Source: JAXFQS01 sp034178815
GTDB taxonomy: Bacteria; Verrucomicrobiota; Kiritimatiellia; RFP12; DVOR01
Direction of reading: 5' to 3'
NCBI GenBank assembly: GCA_034178815.1
Contig: JAXFQS010000089.1
Location: 1 to 28,134, forward strand
DNA: 28,134 bases
Both the position numbers and the translations under genes were made by a program. This document shows positions 16,027 to 24,532 of this stretch, piece by piece; position 1 is the first letter of the stretch, and each line of letters starts with the position of its first letter. The notes below the pieces were generated by a model that saw only the letters and a program-made list of their open reading frames with translations, made no database searches and had not been told where the DNA came from.

Positions 16027-19000
16027 ATGACCGCCGCAGAAAAAGCCATCGACGGCATCCGGGTCTTCTCCCGCGTCTTCATCGAACGCCCCCGTCTTGC
16101 CCTCGTCATCTCCATCATCTTGACCATCGCCGGTGTCATGGCAATGGTCAGCCTGCCGGTATCCCAATACCCGCGCATCACCCCTCCGCAGGTCACCGTC
16201 ACGGCAACCTATCCCGGCGCCAATGCCCAGGAGGTCGCCAAGACCGTGGCAACCCCAATCGAGGAAGAGGTCAACGGTGTCGACGACATGCTCTACATGT
16301 CCTCCTCCTGCACCGACGATGGACGCTACCAGTTGACGGTAACCTTCGCCGTTGGTACGGACCGTGACATGAATATGGTTCGCGTCCAGAACCGTGTTGC
16401 CCAGGCGGAGCCCAAACTCCCCTCTGAAGTCACCCAGTACGGTATTTCCCTGCGTGCGGCTTCCTCCGACATGCTCGGCTTCGTCGCACTCATCTCCCCG
16501 CACGGCACTCACTCCCGGCTTGACCTCTCCGACTACATCTACACCAGCATCCGGCCTGTTCTCCTGCGCGTCCCCGGCGTCGGCGAGGCCAATGTCTACG
16601 GCCCTCGCGTCGGCGTCCGCGTCTGGCTCGATCCCCAGCGAATGGCTGCTATGGGGATGAACTCCGAGGAGGTCGTCGCCGCCATCCGGCAGCAGAATAT
16701 CCAGGCATCCCTCGGCACCATCGGCGCCGCGCCTGCCGGCGACGGGAGCCAACTCAGTTTCTCGCTCATTGCCACCGGCCGGCTCTCCTCGCCTCAGGAC
16801 TTTGAAGAGATAGTCGTCCGCTCCGAGGCACAAGGCGGTCTCGTTCGAATCAAGGATATTGGCCGAGTCCAATTCGATGAAGAGATCTATGGGTTCTCAG
16901 CTTACTTCAACGGCGGCGAGGCCGTCTCCATCGCCCTCCAGCAAAAGCCCGGTGCCAACGCTATTGAGACGATGAACCAGATTTACCGGGAGTTCGAGGA
17001 ACTCAAAAAGAAGTTCCCCGAGGATATGGAACTGGTCATCCCCTACGACGCCACGACCTATGTGCGCGTCTGCATCCAGGAGATTATCTCGACCCTGCTG
17101 ATCACCTTTGTGCTCGTCGTGCTCGTCTGCTACCTTTTTCTGCAGGACTGGCGCGCGACCCTTGTCCCGTCCCTGACCATCCCCGTCTCCCTCTGCGCGA
17201 CCTTCCTTGTGATGGCGTTGTTGGGTTATTCCATCAATACCCTGACGCTTTTCGGACTGGTTCTGGCCATTGGCACCGTGGTCGACGACGCCATCGTCGT
17301 GGTCGAGCGTACCCAATTCCTGATGGAGACCCGGGGACTGAGTTCCCGCTACGCCGCCATACAGGCTATGTCCGATGTGACCGGAGCGGTCATCGCAACC
17401 ACCTTGGTGCTATTGGGCATCTTCGTGCCGATTGCCTTCCTCGGCGGTATGACCGGGCAGATCTACCAGCAGTTCGCGGTTGCCCTTTCCGCAGCCGTCT
17501 GCTTCTCCACCGTCAACGCCCTGACCCTATCCCCGGCCGTCTGCGCGGTTATGCTCCGCAAGCCCGAAATGCACGAGCGCGGACCGTTTGGCTGGTTCAA
17601 CCGCTTCATCCGCCTGCTTCAGAACTGCTACATCTCCATCGCGGGAGGCCTGGCGCGGCGCAAAGCCCTCAGCGGTCTGTTGCTGGTGAGCGTCGTGCTC
17701 TGCTGCGTCTTCTTCCTCCAGCGCATCCCAACCTCCTTCCTCCCCGACGAAGACCAAGGCGTGCTCTTCATCACATCCCAACTACAAGAGGGCACAACCC
17801 TTCCGAAGAGCTACGAACTGACCCAGCGGGCGACCCAGGTCGCGCTGACCGATACCAACAATGTCCGCTCGCTTCTGGGCATCAACGGAATGAGCCTTCT
17901 GGGCGGTCGGGCCGAATCGCTTTCGTCGCTGATTCTCGACTTGAGGTCTTGGGATGAGCGCCCCTTGCCCGAACAACATGTCTCCTCGCTCATCAGGAAG
18001 TACACGGGCATCATGAACGCGACCTTGCCCGAGTCGAAGGTGCAGGTGTTCATCCCTCCGGCCATTCCCGGGTTGGGCGCGAACGGCGGTGTCGATGTGC
18101 GTTTGGAGTCGCTCCGCTCCACCGACCCGCACGCGCTGGATGCGATTTTGCAGGAGTGCCTCGTGAAACTCAACCAGCAGCCGGAAATCCTCGCCGCGTT
18201 CTCCTCCTACACGGCCAAGACCCCGAAACTGAGGGTGCACCTCGACCGGACGAAGGCGGAACTCTACCAGGTACCCGTCGCAACGGTCTTCTCCACCCTG
18301 CAGAACTATCTGGGGTCGCGCTATGTCAACGACATCAACCTCGGCACGCTGGTCAACAAAGTCAAGGTGCAGTCCGACTGGATTGGCCGCGCCAAGATCG
18401 AGGATGTGCTTCGGCTCTATGTCAAGTCCAACACCGGCGCCATGGTGCCGATGGGTTCGCTCATCACAATCGAGAAGGAACTCGGCCCCCGGCTGGTCGA
18501 CCGCTTTAACCTCTATCCCAGCGCCGCCATCACTATTATGCCCAAGGCCGGCGTGCCCTCGGGCGAGGTGATGAAAGCTACGCGCCGGGTTTTGGACGCG
18601 ACCTTGAACAATGACTACAATTACGAGTGGGCGGGGCTTTCCTACCAGGAGAACAAGACGGGGAATCAGGCGATTTGGCTGGTCTTGCTGGCAATCGTCT
18701 TCGGCTACCTGTTCCTTGTGGCGCAGTACGAGAGCTGGACGATTCCGCTGCCGGTGATGCTTTCGATTTTCGTGGCGGCTTTGGGGTCTCTGATGGGATT
18801 GAAGTATTCGGGCCAGGCGCTCTCCATCTATGCTCAGTTGGGGATGCTGTTGCTGGTCGGGCTTTCGAGCAAGAACGCGATTCTCATCGTGGAGTTTGCC
18901 AAAACCAAGCGCGAGGAGGGCCTGAGCATCATCGAGGCGGCGAAAGCCGGCGCCGGGGAGCGTTTGCGCGCGGTGCTGATGACGGCGCTCACCTGCGTGC

Positions 19001-19230
19001 TGGGCATGGTGCCGATGGCTATTGCCACCGGTGCGGGTGCGGCGAGCCGGCAGGCAATCGGCATTACGGTGCTTTGGGGCATGACGCTTTCGACCTGTGT
19101 GGGCATCCTGCTGGTGCCGGGACTGTATGCCATATTCCAGTGGTTGCGTGAACGGGCCCATGCGATGGTCGGTGCGCCGTTGCCGGAGACGCTACGCGAT
19201 CGTGCGGTCGCGGCGGGGCAGAATGCGTGA
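16027..19230 (+). CDS. RND multidrug efflux pump, HAE1 family
   Basis: This 1067-residue inner-membrane proton antiporter belongs to the hydrophobe/amphiphile efflux-1 family (AcrB is 1049). The ATG at 16027 has AAGAGG 6 nt upstream. TM1 (about residues 19-40) leads into 'VSQYPRITPPQVTVTATYPG', a classic HAE1 start. Proton-relay residues are conserved: Asp420-Asp421 in 'GTVVDDAIVVVER' (TM4) and Lys949 in 'LSSKNAILIVEFAK' (TM10), with the TM11 threonine in 'MTALTCVLGMVPMA'. Two large periplasmic loops follow TM1 and TM7, and 'FLPDEDQGVLFI' marks the second half. All twelve membrane segments seem present and no frame break is seen, so it should be functional. Substrates cannot be read from sequence. 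Codon choice changes from C-ending to G-ending near 17900, in the middle of the gene. The stop lies 17 nt before the channel gene start. Confidence 0.95.
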   Translation: MTAAEKAIDGIRVFSRVFIERPRLALVISIILTIAGVMAMVSLPVSQYPRITPPQVTVTATYPGANAQEVAKTVATPIEEEVNGVDDMLYMSSSCTDDGRYQLTVTFAVGTDRDMNMVRVQNRVAQAEPKLPSEVTQYGISLRAASSDMLGFVALISPHGTHSRLDLSDYIYTSIRPVLLRVPGVGEANVYGPRVGVRVWLDPQRMAAMGMNSEEVVAAIRQQNIQASLGTIGAAPAGDGSQLSFSLIATGRLSSPQDFEEIVVRSEAQGGLVRIKDIGRVQFDEEIYGFSAYFNGGEAVSIALQQKPGANAIETMNQIYREFEELKKKFPEDMELVIPYDATTYVRVCIQEIISTLLITFVLVVLVCYLFLQDWRATLVPSLTIPVSLCATFLVMALLGYSINTLTLFGLVLAIGTVVDDAIVVVERTQFLMETRGLSSRYAAIQAMSDVTGAVIATTLVLLGIFVPIAFLGGMTGQIYQQFAVALSAAVCFSTVNALTLSPAVCAVMLRKPEMHERGPFGWFNRFIRLLQNCYISIAGGLARRKALSGLLLVSVVLCCVFFLQRIPTSFLPDEDQGVLFITSQLQEGTTLPKSYELTQRATQVALTDTNNVRSLLGINGMSLLGGRAESLSSLILDLRSWDERPLPEQHVSSLIRKYTGIMNATLPESKVQVFIPPAIPGLGANGGVDVRLESLRSTDPHALDAILQECLVKLNQQPEILAAFSSYTAKTPKLRVHLDRTKAELYQVPVATVFSTLQNYLGSRYVNDINLGTLVNKVKVQSDWIGRAKIEDVLRLYVKSNTGAMVPMGSLITIEKELGPRLVDRFNLYPSAAITIMPKAGVPSGEVMKATRRVLDATLNNDYNYEWAGLSYQENKTGNQAIWLVLLAIVFGYLFLVAQYESWTIPLPVMLSIFVAALGSLMGLKYSGQALSIYAQLGMLLLVGLSSKNAILIVEFAKTKREEGLSIIEAAKAGAGERLRAVLMTALTCVLGMVPMAIATGAGAASRQAIGITVLWGMTLSTCVGILLVPGLYAIFQWLRERAHAMVGAPLPETLRDRAVAAGQNA

Positions 19231-19247
19231 GAATGGAGGGTTTTGAG

Positions 19248-20765
19248 ATGAAGAAGCGGACAGGCTTGTTTGGAAGGACGCCGGCGTTGCTGGCGGCGGT
19301 GGTTGTGGTGGCTGGCTGCACGGTGATTCGTGTCGGGCCGGACTATGACGAGGGGCAGACTTGGAGCGAAGCGAATGCGCAGGCGGCGGCCCGGGCGCTC
19401 ACTTCGTCTGGGGTGTCGACGAATCTGACTTTTGCCCGCGCGAGTCTCTGGTGGGAGCAGTTCAACGATCCGTTGCTGACGAACTTGGTCTGGCAGGCGT
19501 TTGCGACGAACCGGTCGCTTTTGGCGGCGCAGTGCGCCATCCGCCAGGCGCGGGCTTTGGTGGGTATGTCGGTGGCGACGCAAATCCCCCAGTTGGATGC
19601 GAAGGGGGGCTACACGCGCTACGGGACTTCGATTAGCAGTTCGCCCTATTTTGCGAACAATTACGACTTGAACAAGTATCAGGCTGGGTTTGACGCGGCG
19701 TGGGAGATTGACATTTTCGGGGGCAATTCGCGCGCGATCGAGTCGGCTGTGGCGGGCTACGAGGCGTCGGTCTCGGACTATGCTTCGGCGATGGTTTCAC
19801 TGGGCGCGGAGGTGGCGGCAACTTATATCAACTATCGCACGGCGCAGGCGAATTGGGAGGTTGCCTGTTCGAATGTGGTGATTCAGTCGAACACTTGGGA
19901 ATTGGTCAGTTCGCAGACGCGTTCGGGGCTGGTGAGTGATCTGCCGCTCCAGCAGGCGACTTACAATTTGGAGCAGACGAAGGCGCAATTGCCGCTGATT
20001 CGGTTCGAACTGGAGCAGTATGCGAATGCGCTGGCGGTCTTGACGGGGCGGACGCCCGGGGATTTGCAGGAGGGGCTTGCCTCGCGCTGTCCGATTCCTT
20101 CGGTTGCTTCGCAGACGCTGTGCGGGGTGCCGGCTGGATTCATCCGGGAGCGTCCGGATGTGCGGGCGGCGGAGCGGCGCGTGGCGCAGGCGATGGCGGA
20201 GATTGGTGTGGCGAAGGCGGACTTCTATCCGAAGTTCGCGCTCAATGGTTCGATTGGGCTTGAATCCCTCAAGTGGAGCAAGTTCGCCGATGGCGGGCAT
20301 CGGTCGTTGGCGTACAGTTTCGGGCCTCAGTTCAGTTGGGCGATTTTCCGCGGCGGGTCGATATTGAACAATGTCCGTGCGAAGGAGGCGGCGCACGCGG
20401 CGGCTTTCAACAGTTATGAGGCGGCGTTGCTCACGGCGCTGCGCGAGGTGCGGGACGCCATCAGTGGCTACGCCAACAGCGAGGCGCGGGTGGAGCGGCT
20501 TGGGAAGGCGGTCGAGGCGGCGCACCGGGCGGTGACGATTTCAGAGGATTTGTACCGCCGCGGGCTGGTGAGTTTCAACGATGTGCTGCTGGCGCAGCGG
20601 GACTTGACTTCGCTTGAGGAACTGCTGGTCAAGGCGCAAGGTCAGGTCGCGATCCAGTTGGTGCAGTTCTACAAATCGATTGGCGGCGGCTGGGCCTGCC
20701 GTCAGGTGGCGCCGGGGGCGGGTGCTGCCGAGCCGGTGGACGACGGGGCGCTGCTCAAGGAGTAG
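19248..20765 (+). CDS. Outer-membrane efflux lipoprotein (OprM/NodT type)
   Basis: This 505-residue outer-membrane factor forms the exit duct of the pump. The ATG at 19248 is preceded by GGAGGG (19235-19240) with 7 nt spacing; an upstream GTG at 19227 overlaps the pump gene and is rejected. The signal ends in a lipobox, 'VVVAGC', with Cys24 as the lipidated residue, so it is a lipoprotein like OprM, unlike TolC. Two internally homologous halves each contain a long coiled coil and beta strands: 'SLWWEQFNDPLLTNLV' and 'AAWEIDIFGG' in the first, and 'FIRERPDVRAAERRVAQAMA', 'VAKADFYPKFALNGSIG' and 'YRRGLVSFNDVLLAQRDL' in the second. These are strong NodT-family motifs. It ends the operon and is followed 27 nt later by an intrinsic terminator. 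Confidence 0.94.
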   Translation: MKKRTGLFGRTPALLAAVVVVAGCTVIRVGPDYDEGQTWSEANAQAAARALTSSGVSTNLTFARASLWWEQFNDPLLTNLVWQAFATNRSLLAAQCAIRQARALVGMSVATQIPQLDAKGGYTRYGTSISSSPYFANNYDLNKYQAGFDAAWEIDIFGGNSRAIESAVAGYEASVSDYASAMVSLGAEVAATYINYRTAQANWEVACSNVVIQSNTWELVSSQTRSGLVSDLPLQQATYNLEQTKAQLPLIRFELEQYANALAVLTGRTPGDLQEGLASRCPIPSVASQTLCGVPAGFIRERPDVRAAERRVAQAMAEIGVAKADFYPKFALNGSIGLESLKWSKFADGGHRSLAYSFGPQFSWAIFRGGSILNNVRAKEAAHAAAFNSYEAALLTALREVRDAISGYANSEARVERLGKAVEAAHRAVTISEDLYRRGLVSFNDVLLAQRDLTSLEELLVKAQGQVAIQLVQFYKSIGGGWACRQVAPGAGAAEPVDDGALLKE

Positions 20766-20792
20766 GTTTCGGACGATTCGCCTTCCGGCGCG

Positions 20793-20830
20793 GCCGGGAT
20801 GCCTTCGGGCGTCCCGGCTTTCGTTTTCTC
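20793..20830 (+). terminator. Intrinsic terminator of the efflux operon, UUCG loop
   Basis: An 11-bp stem (20793-20803 with 20808-20818, one T-G pair) is closed by C-UUCG-G, an exceptionally stable tetraloop. The T-rich tract TTTCGTTTTCTC (20819-20830) follows immediately. This is the clearest Rho-independent terminator in the window. Confidence 0.88.
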
Positions 20831-20841
20831 GGGACGGGGGC

Positions 20842-20950
20842 GGCAACCTTTTGGGGCGGCAGATGGGCACCTTCGGGGACGGGCGGTTGGTACCTTCTGG
20901 GGGCAGCGGTTGGCTGGAGACAGTTCGGGAGGTGGCAACCTTTTGAGGCG
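20842..20950. repeat. Degenerate tandem repeats of about 23 nt
   Basis: Copies based on GGCAACCTTTTGGGGC begin near 20842, 20866, 20889 and 20934, the last after one nearly unrecognisable unit. The shared core is GGnACCTTnnGGGG. They occupy the space between the efflux terminator and the aspS promoter. No reading frame uses them. They could be a decaying minisatellite or a set of protein-binding sites. Confidence 0.5.
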
Positions 20951-20997
20951 ATTCGCGGCGCGGACGCGGTTTTGGGGTTTCCCTTTCGCCGCGGATT

Positions 20998-21006
20998 TGC
21001 TATACT
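20998..21006 (+). promoter_or_regulatory. Extended -10 promoter of aspS
   Basis: TGC (20998-21000) directly precedes TATACT (21001-21006), an extended -10 element. The -35 region (about 20978-20983, TTTCCC) is poor, as is tolerated with an extended -10. The start would be near 21013, giving a leader of about 29 nt before the ATG at 21042, with only a weak GAAAGA-like ribosome site. Confidence 0.55.
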
Positions 21007-21041
21007 TCTCTTTTCCGAATCTGAACGAAAGACGATTTCCC

Positions 21042-22829
21042 ATGCACACCTTCCGAACCCACACCTGCGGTCAACTCCGTTCGAGCGATGCCGCCACGCA
21101 GGCCCGCCTCTCCGGCTGGATCTTCCGCAAACGCGACCACGGCGGGATTCTCTTCATCGACTTGCGCGACCATTACGGCGTGACGCAGGTGGTGGTGCAT
21201 CCCTCGCGCGACTTCTTCGAGACCATCGCCAAACTCCCCCTTGAGAGCGTCGCAACCTTCACCGGCGAGGTCGTCCTCCGCGCTCCCGAGACCATCAACC
21301 CCGAACTCCCCACCGGCGAAGTCGAACTCGTCGCCGACGCCTGCCTGGTCGAGTCCGCCGCCGAAGCCACCCCCATCTACATCCCCTGCGAAGAGGAACC
21401 CTCCGAAGACCTTCGCCTGACCTACCGCTTCCTCGACCTGCGCCGCGAACGCGTCCACAAGAACATTCTCCTGCGCTCCCAGATTATCCGCTTCCTGCGC
21501 GAAGAGATGTGGGCCCTCGGGTTCAACGAATACCAGACCCCCATCCTCACCTGTTCCTCCCCGGAGGGCGCGCGCGACTACCTCGTCCCCTCCCGCGTCC
21601 ACCACGGAAAGTTCTACGCCCTGCCTCAGGCCCCGCAGCTCTTCAAGCAACTCCTGATGGTCTCCGGCTTCGACAAATACTTCCAGATCGCACCCTGCTT
21701 CCGCGACGAAGATTCCCGCGCCGACCGCTCGCCGGGCGAGTTCTACCAGCTCGACATCGAGATGTCCTACGCCACCCAAGACGACATCTTCGCCGTCGTC
21801 GAGAAAGTCGTCGGAGACACCTTCGCCAAGTTCTCCACCAAACAGGTCGATTCCGCCCCCTGGATCCGAATTCCCTACCGCGAAGCCATCCTCAAATACG
21901 GTTCCGACAAGCCCGACCTGCGCAACCCCATCGTCCTCTTCGACTGCACCCAACTCTTCGCCGCCTCCGCATTCAACGCCTTCGCCAAAGCCATCGAATC
22001 CGGCGCCGTCGTGCGTGCCATCCCGGTCAAAAACATCAAATCAAAGCCCCGCTCCTTCTTCGACAAACTCGGCCAGTATGCACAGACCATCGGCGCCAAA
22101 GGACTCGGCTACCTCGTCTGGGACGGCGAGAATGTCAAAGGCCCCATCGCCAAGTTCCTCAAGCCCGAAGAACTCGTCCAACTGGCCCGCATGGCTGGCG
22201 CAGAAGACGGCGATGTCCTATTCTTCGTCTGCGACAAACCAGCCGAAGCCGCCCGCATCGCCGGCGATATCCGAATCAAACTCGGCAAAGACCTCGGCTT
22301 GATCGATCCCAATGTCTTTAAGTTCTGCTGGATTGTCGACTTCCCCTTCTTCGAGACCGACCCAGAGACCGGCGCGGTCTGCTTCTCCCACAACCCCTTC
22401 TCGATGCCCCAAGGCGGCCCCGATGCCCTGCTCAACCAGAATCCCCTAGACATCCTCGCCTATCAGTACGATGTTGTCTGCAACGGTATCGAACTCTCCT
22501 CCGGCGCCATCCGAAACCACCGCCCGGAGATTCTCTTTAAGGCATTCGAAATCGCCGGATACCCGAAAGAGACCGTCTACGAAAAGTTCGGCTGCCTCGT
22601 CAACGCGTTCAAGTACGGCGCCCCTCCTCACGGCGGCGTCGCCCCGGGTGTCGACCGCATGGTAATGTTGCTGACTGACCAGGAGAACATTCGCGAGGTC
22701 ATTGCGTTCCCCATGAACCAAAAGGCCCAGGACTTGATGATGAACGCGCCTTCCGAGGTCACCGAAAAGCAACTCCGCGAGCTGCACATACAGGTGCGCG
22801 GGAAGAATGTCGTCAAACCAAACCAGTAG
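21042..22829 (+). CDS. aspS: Aspartyl-tRNA synthetase
   Basis: This 595-residue class II synthetase charges tRNA-Asp and has the full bacterial layout: anticodon-binding OB fold (about 1-105), catalytic core with motif 1, motif 2 'FRDEDSRADRSPGEFYQLD' containing ATP-contacting Arg221, an inserted GAD domain (about 290-410), and motif 3 'GVAPGVDRMVMLL' with Arg539. 'RADRSPGEF' and the tail 'FPMNQKAQDLMMNAPSEV' resemble the alphaproteobacterial-type subgroup. In the OB fold the chain reads 'RKRDHGG', with His33 where E. coli has Leu; that His is associated with non-discriminating enzymes that also charge tRNA-Asn for GatCAB repair. The ATG at 21042 is chosen because upstream in-frame codons run through the terminator and repeats. 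It leads a five-gene run, 2 nt before the Lrp-type gene. Confidence 0.96.
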   Translation: MHTFRTHTCGQLRSSDAATQARLSGWIFRKRDHGGILFIDLRDHYGVTQVVVHPSRDFFETIAKLPLESVATFTGEVVLRAPETINPELPTGEVELVADACLVESAAEATPIYIPCEEEPSEDLRLTYRFLDLRRERVHKNILLRSQIIRFLREEMWALGFNEYQTPILTCSSPEGARDYLVPSRVHHGKFYALPQAPQLFKQLLMVSGFDKYFQIAPCFRDEDSRADRSPGEFYQLDIEMSYATQDDIFAVVEKVVGDTFAKFSTKQVDSAPWIRIPYREAILKYGSDKPDLRNPIVLFDCTQLFAASAFNAFAKAIESGAVVRAIPVKNIKSKPRSFFDKLGQYAQTIGAKGLGYLVWDGENVKGPIAKFLKPEELVQLARMAGAEDGDVLFFVCDKPAEAARIAGDIRIKLGKDLGLIDPNVFKFCWIVDFPFFETDPETGAVCFSHNPFSMPQGGPDALLNQNPLDILAYQYDVVCNGIELSSGAIRNHRPEILFKAFEIAGYPKETVYEKFGCLVNAFKYGAPPHGGVAPGVDRMVMLLTDQENIREVIAFPMNQKAQDLMMNAPSEVTEKQLRELHIQVRGKNVVKPNQ

Positions 22830-22831
22830 CC

Positions 22832-23314
22832 ATGAACCAGCTTCTTGATATTCTTCAGACCAATGCCCTTGAGCCGCGCGAGGCAATCGCCAAGATGCTT
22901 GGCACGGGTGTCGACGAGGTCAACGAACGCATCCGCCGTTTGGAGTCCGACGGGGTAATCCGGGGCTATCAGGCGATTGTCAACGAGGATCGGATTGAGA
23001 CCAATCGTCGCGTCACGGCGGTTATCGAGGTCAAGATTGCGCCCGAGCGAAACGGCGGTTTCGACCGTGTGGCGGATCGTGTGGCGCAGTTCCCCGAGGT
23101 GCAGGATGTCTACCTGATGAGCGGCGGTTTCGACCTGATGCTTTTTGTGGTGGGCGAGGATCTCCGGGAGATTGCGCATTTCGTCAGCGAGAAGCTTTCG
23201 ACCATTCACGGGGTGCTCTCCTGTTCGACCCATTTCCAGCTCAAGACCTATAAGCGCAACCGCGTGTTGATGGCGCCTCCGGCCCCGGACGAGCGGCTTG
23301 CGGTGACTCCTTGA
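22832..23314 (+). CDS. Lrp/AsnC family transcriptional regulator
   Basis: This 160-residue regulator begins 2 nt after the aspS stop. The N-terminal helix-turn-helix (about residues 5-55, 'LEPREAIAKMLGTGVDEVNE' then 'RIRRLESDGVIRGYQAIV') lacks the usual first helix length. The C-terminal RAM domain (about 63-145) shows 'VYLMSGGFDLMLFVV' with the effector-site glycines. Lrp/AsnC proteins form octamers and respond to amino acids. The gene is 1 nt upstream of an aminotransferase gene, so it probably senses an amino acid and regulates that enzyme or the whole run. No Shine-Dalgarno is obvious, and translation probably depends on coupling to aspS. The Lrp-aminotransferase pair recurs in several phyla, to my knowledge. 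Confidence 0.88.
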   Translation: MNQLLDILQTNALEPREAIAKMLGTGVDEVNERIRRLESDGVIRGYQAIVNEDRIETNRRVTAVIEVKIAPERNGGFDRVADRVAQFPEVQDVYLMSGGFDLMLFVVGEDLREIAHFVSEKLSTIHGVLSCSTHFQLKTYKRNRVLMAPPAPDERLAVTP

Positions 23315-23315
23315 T

Positions 23316-24494
23316 ATGAGATCTTTGCGCGAGCGCATAGCCAGGCAGATTGTCGACATGCCCAAGTCGGGCATTCGCGAGTTCTTCGACATTGTCTCCA
23401 CCCGGAAGGATGTCATCTCCCTGGGCGTGGGGGAGCCTGACTTCGACACGCCTTGGCGGATGCGCGAGCAGGCGATGTTCTCCCTTGAGCGCGGCGAGAC
23501 GCACTATACGGCCAACAGGGGTTTGCTCGAATTGCGCCGGGCCATAGCAACCTATGTCCGGAGCAACTTTGGCGCGGAGTATAATCCGGAGCGGGAGATT
23601 ATCGTCACTGCCGGCGTCAGCGAGGCGATGGATATTGCCTTGCGGGCGATTCTCGATCCGGGGGACGAGGTCATCTACCACGAACCCTGCTTCGTTTCCT
23701 ATGCCCCCGTCATCCGTATGGCTCACGGCGTGCCCGTCCCTGTCGAGACCTCTTGCGACGGTTCTTTCCGCCTGACCCCCGGGATGCTCGAGGCCAAACT
23801 GACCCCGCGGACAAAAGCTATACTCCTTAACTACCCGAACAATCCAACCGGCGCCACCCTTTCCAAGCAAGAAGTCGAAGCGATTGCTGCATTGGTCATC
23901 AAGCATGACCTGCTAATCATCAGTGACGAGATCTACGCTGAACTGACCTACGACCATCCCCACGCCAGTTTCCTCTCCGTCCCCGGCATGCGCGAGCGCA
24001 CCATCTTCCTCCACGGCTTCTCCAAAGCCTGGGCCATGACCGGCTTCCGTCTGGGCTATGTCTGCGCCCCGGCCGAACTCTCCGACGCCATGGTGAAAAT
24101 CCACCAGTACATTATGATGTGCGCCAGCACCAACGCCCAACGCGCCGCTCTCGAAGGCCTCAACCACGGCATCGACGACATGCGACGCATGATCGAACAC
24201 TACTCCCGCCGCCGCAACTTCGTCCACGCCTCCTTCCTCGAAATGGGACTCCCCATGCACAAACCCGCCGGCGCCTTCTACGCCTTCCCCCGCATTGCCG
24301 GCCTCGGACTCGACTCCCGCCAATTCGCCCTTGACCTCCTCAACCGCCACCAAGTAGCCGTCGTGCCCGGCACCGCATTCGGCCCCAGCGGCGAAGGCTA
24401 CATCCGCTGCTCCTACGCCACCTCCATGGACAACCTCAAACTCGCCATGGACCGCATCGCCGCCTTCGTCGGCGAACTCCGAACCCGCGATTGA
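23316..24494 (+). CDS. PLP-dependent aminotransferase, class I/II
   Basis: This 392-residue fold-type I aminotransferase belongs to the aspartate aminotransferase family (subgroup I-gamma like, near AspC/PatA/AlaT). Visible features are 'SLGVGEPDFDTP' near the start, 'HYTANRGLLELRRAIA' for substrate-domain binding, 'LNYPNNPTGATLS' with the PLP-contacting Asn, 'ISDEIYAELTY' with the Asp that bonds the pyridine nitrogen, and Lys237 in 'HGFSKAWAMTGFRLGY', which forms the Schiff base. 'GYIRCSYA' carries the Arg that binds the substrate carboxylate. Length is normal. It starts 1 nt after the Lrp-type gene with no strong ribosome site, so coupling is likely. The amino-acid substrate (aspartate, alanine, aromatic or other) cannot be decided from sequence. 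Codons switch from mixed to C-ending near 23800. Confidence 0.93.
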   Translation: MRSLRERIARQIVDMPKSGIREFFDIVSTRKDVISLGVGEPDFDTPWRMREQAMFSLERGETHYTANRGLLELRRAIATYVRSNFGAEYNPEREIIVTAGVSEAMDIALRAILDPGDEVIYHEPCFVSYAPVIRMAHGVPVPVETSCDGSFRLTPGMLEAKLTPRTKAILLNYPNNPTGATLSKQEVEAIAALVIKHDLLIISDEIYAELTYDHPHASFLSVPGMRERTIFLHGFSKAWAMTGFRLGYVCAPAELSDAMVKIHQYIMMCASTNAQRAALEGLNHGIDDMRRMIEHYSRRRNFVHASFLEMGLPMHKPAGAFYAFPRIAGLGLDSRQFALDLLNRHQVAVVPGTAFGPSGEGYIRCSYATSMDNLKLAMDRIAAFVGELRTRD

Positions 24495-24532
24495 ACCCCG
24501 CGCACCCACACCCACGCCCCCGAAAGAACCCC

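Noticed and set aside
17782..19161. A 459-codon minus-strand open frame opposite the RND pump gene.
   Set aside because: It is an antisense shadow, rich in Arg, His and Gln with no domain, and the plus strand encodes a complete HAE1 pump.
20842..20950. Possible CRISPR array because of regular spacing of similar units.
   Set aside because: Units are degenerate and directly adjacent without unique spacers, and no cas gene is present.
20799..21041. An N-terminal extension of 81 residues on aspartyl-tRNA synthetase.
   Set aside because: It would be translated through the intrinsic terminator, the tandem repeats and the -10 element, and family homology begins at the ATG at 21042.
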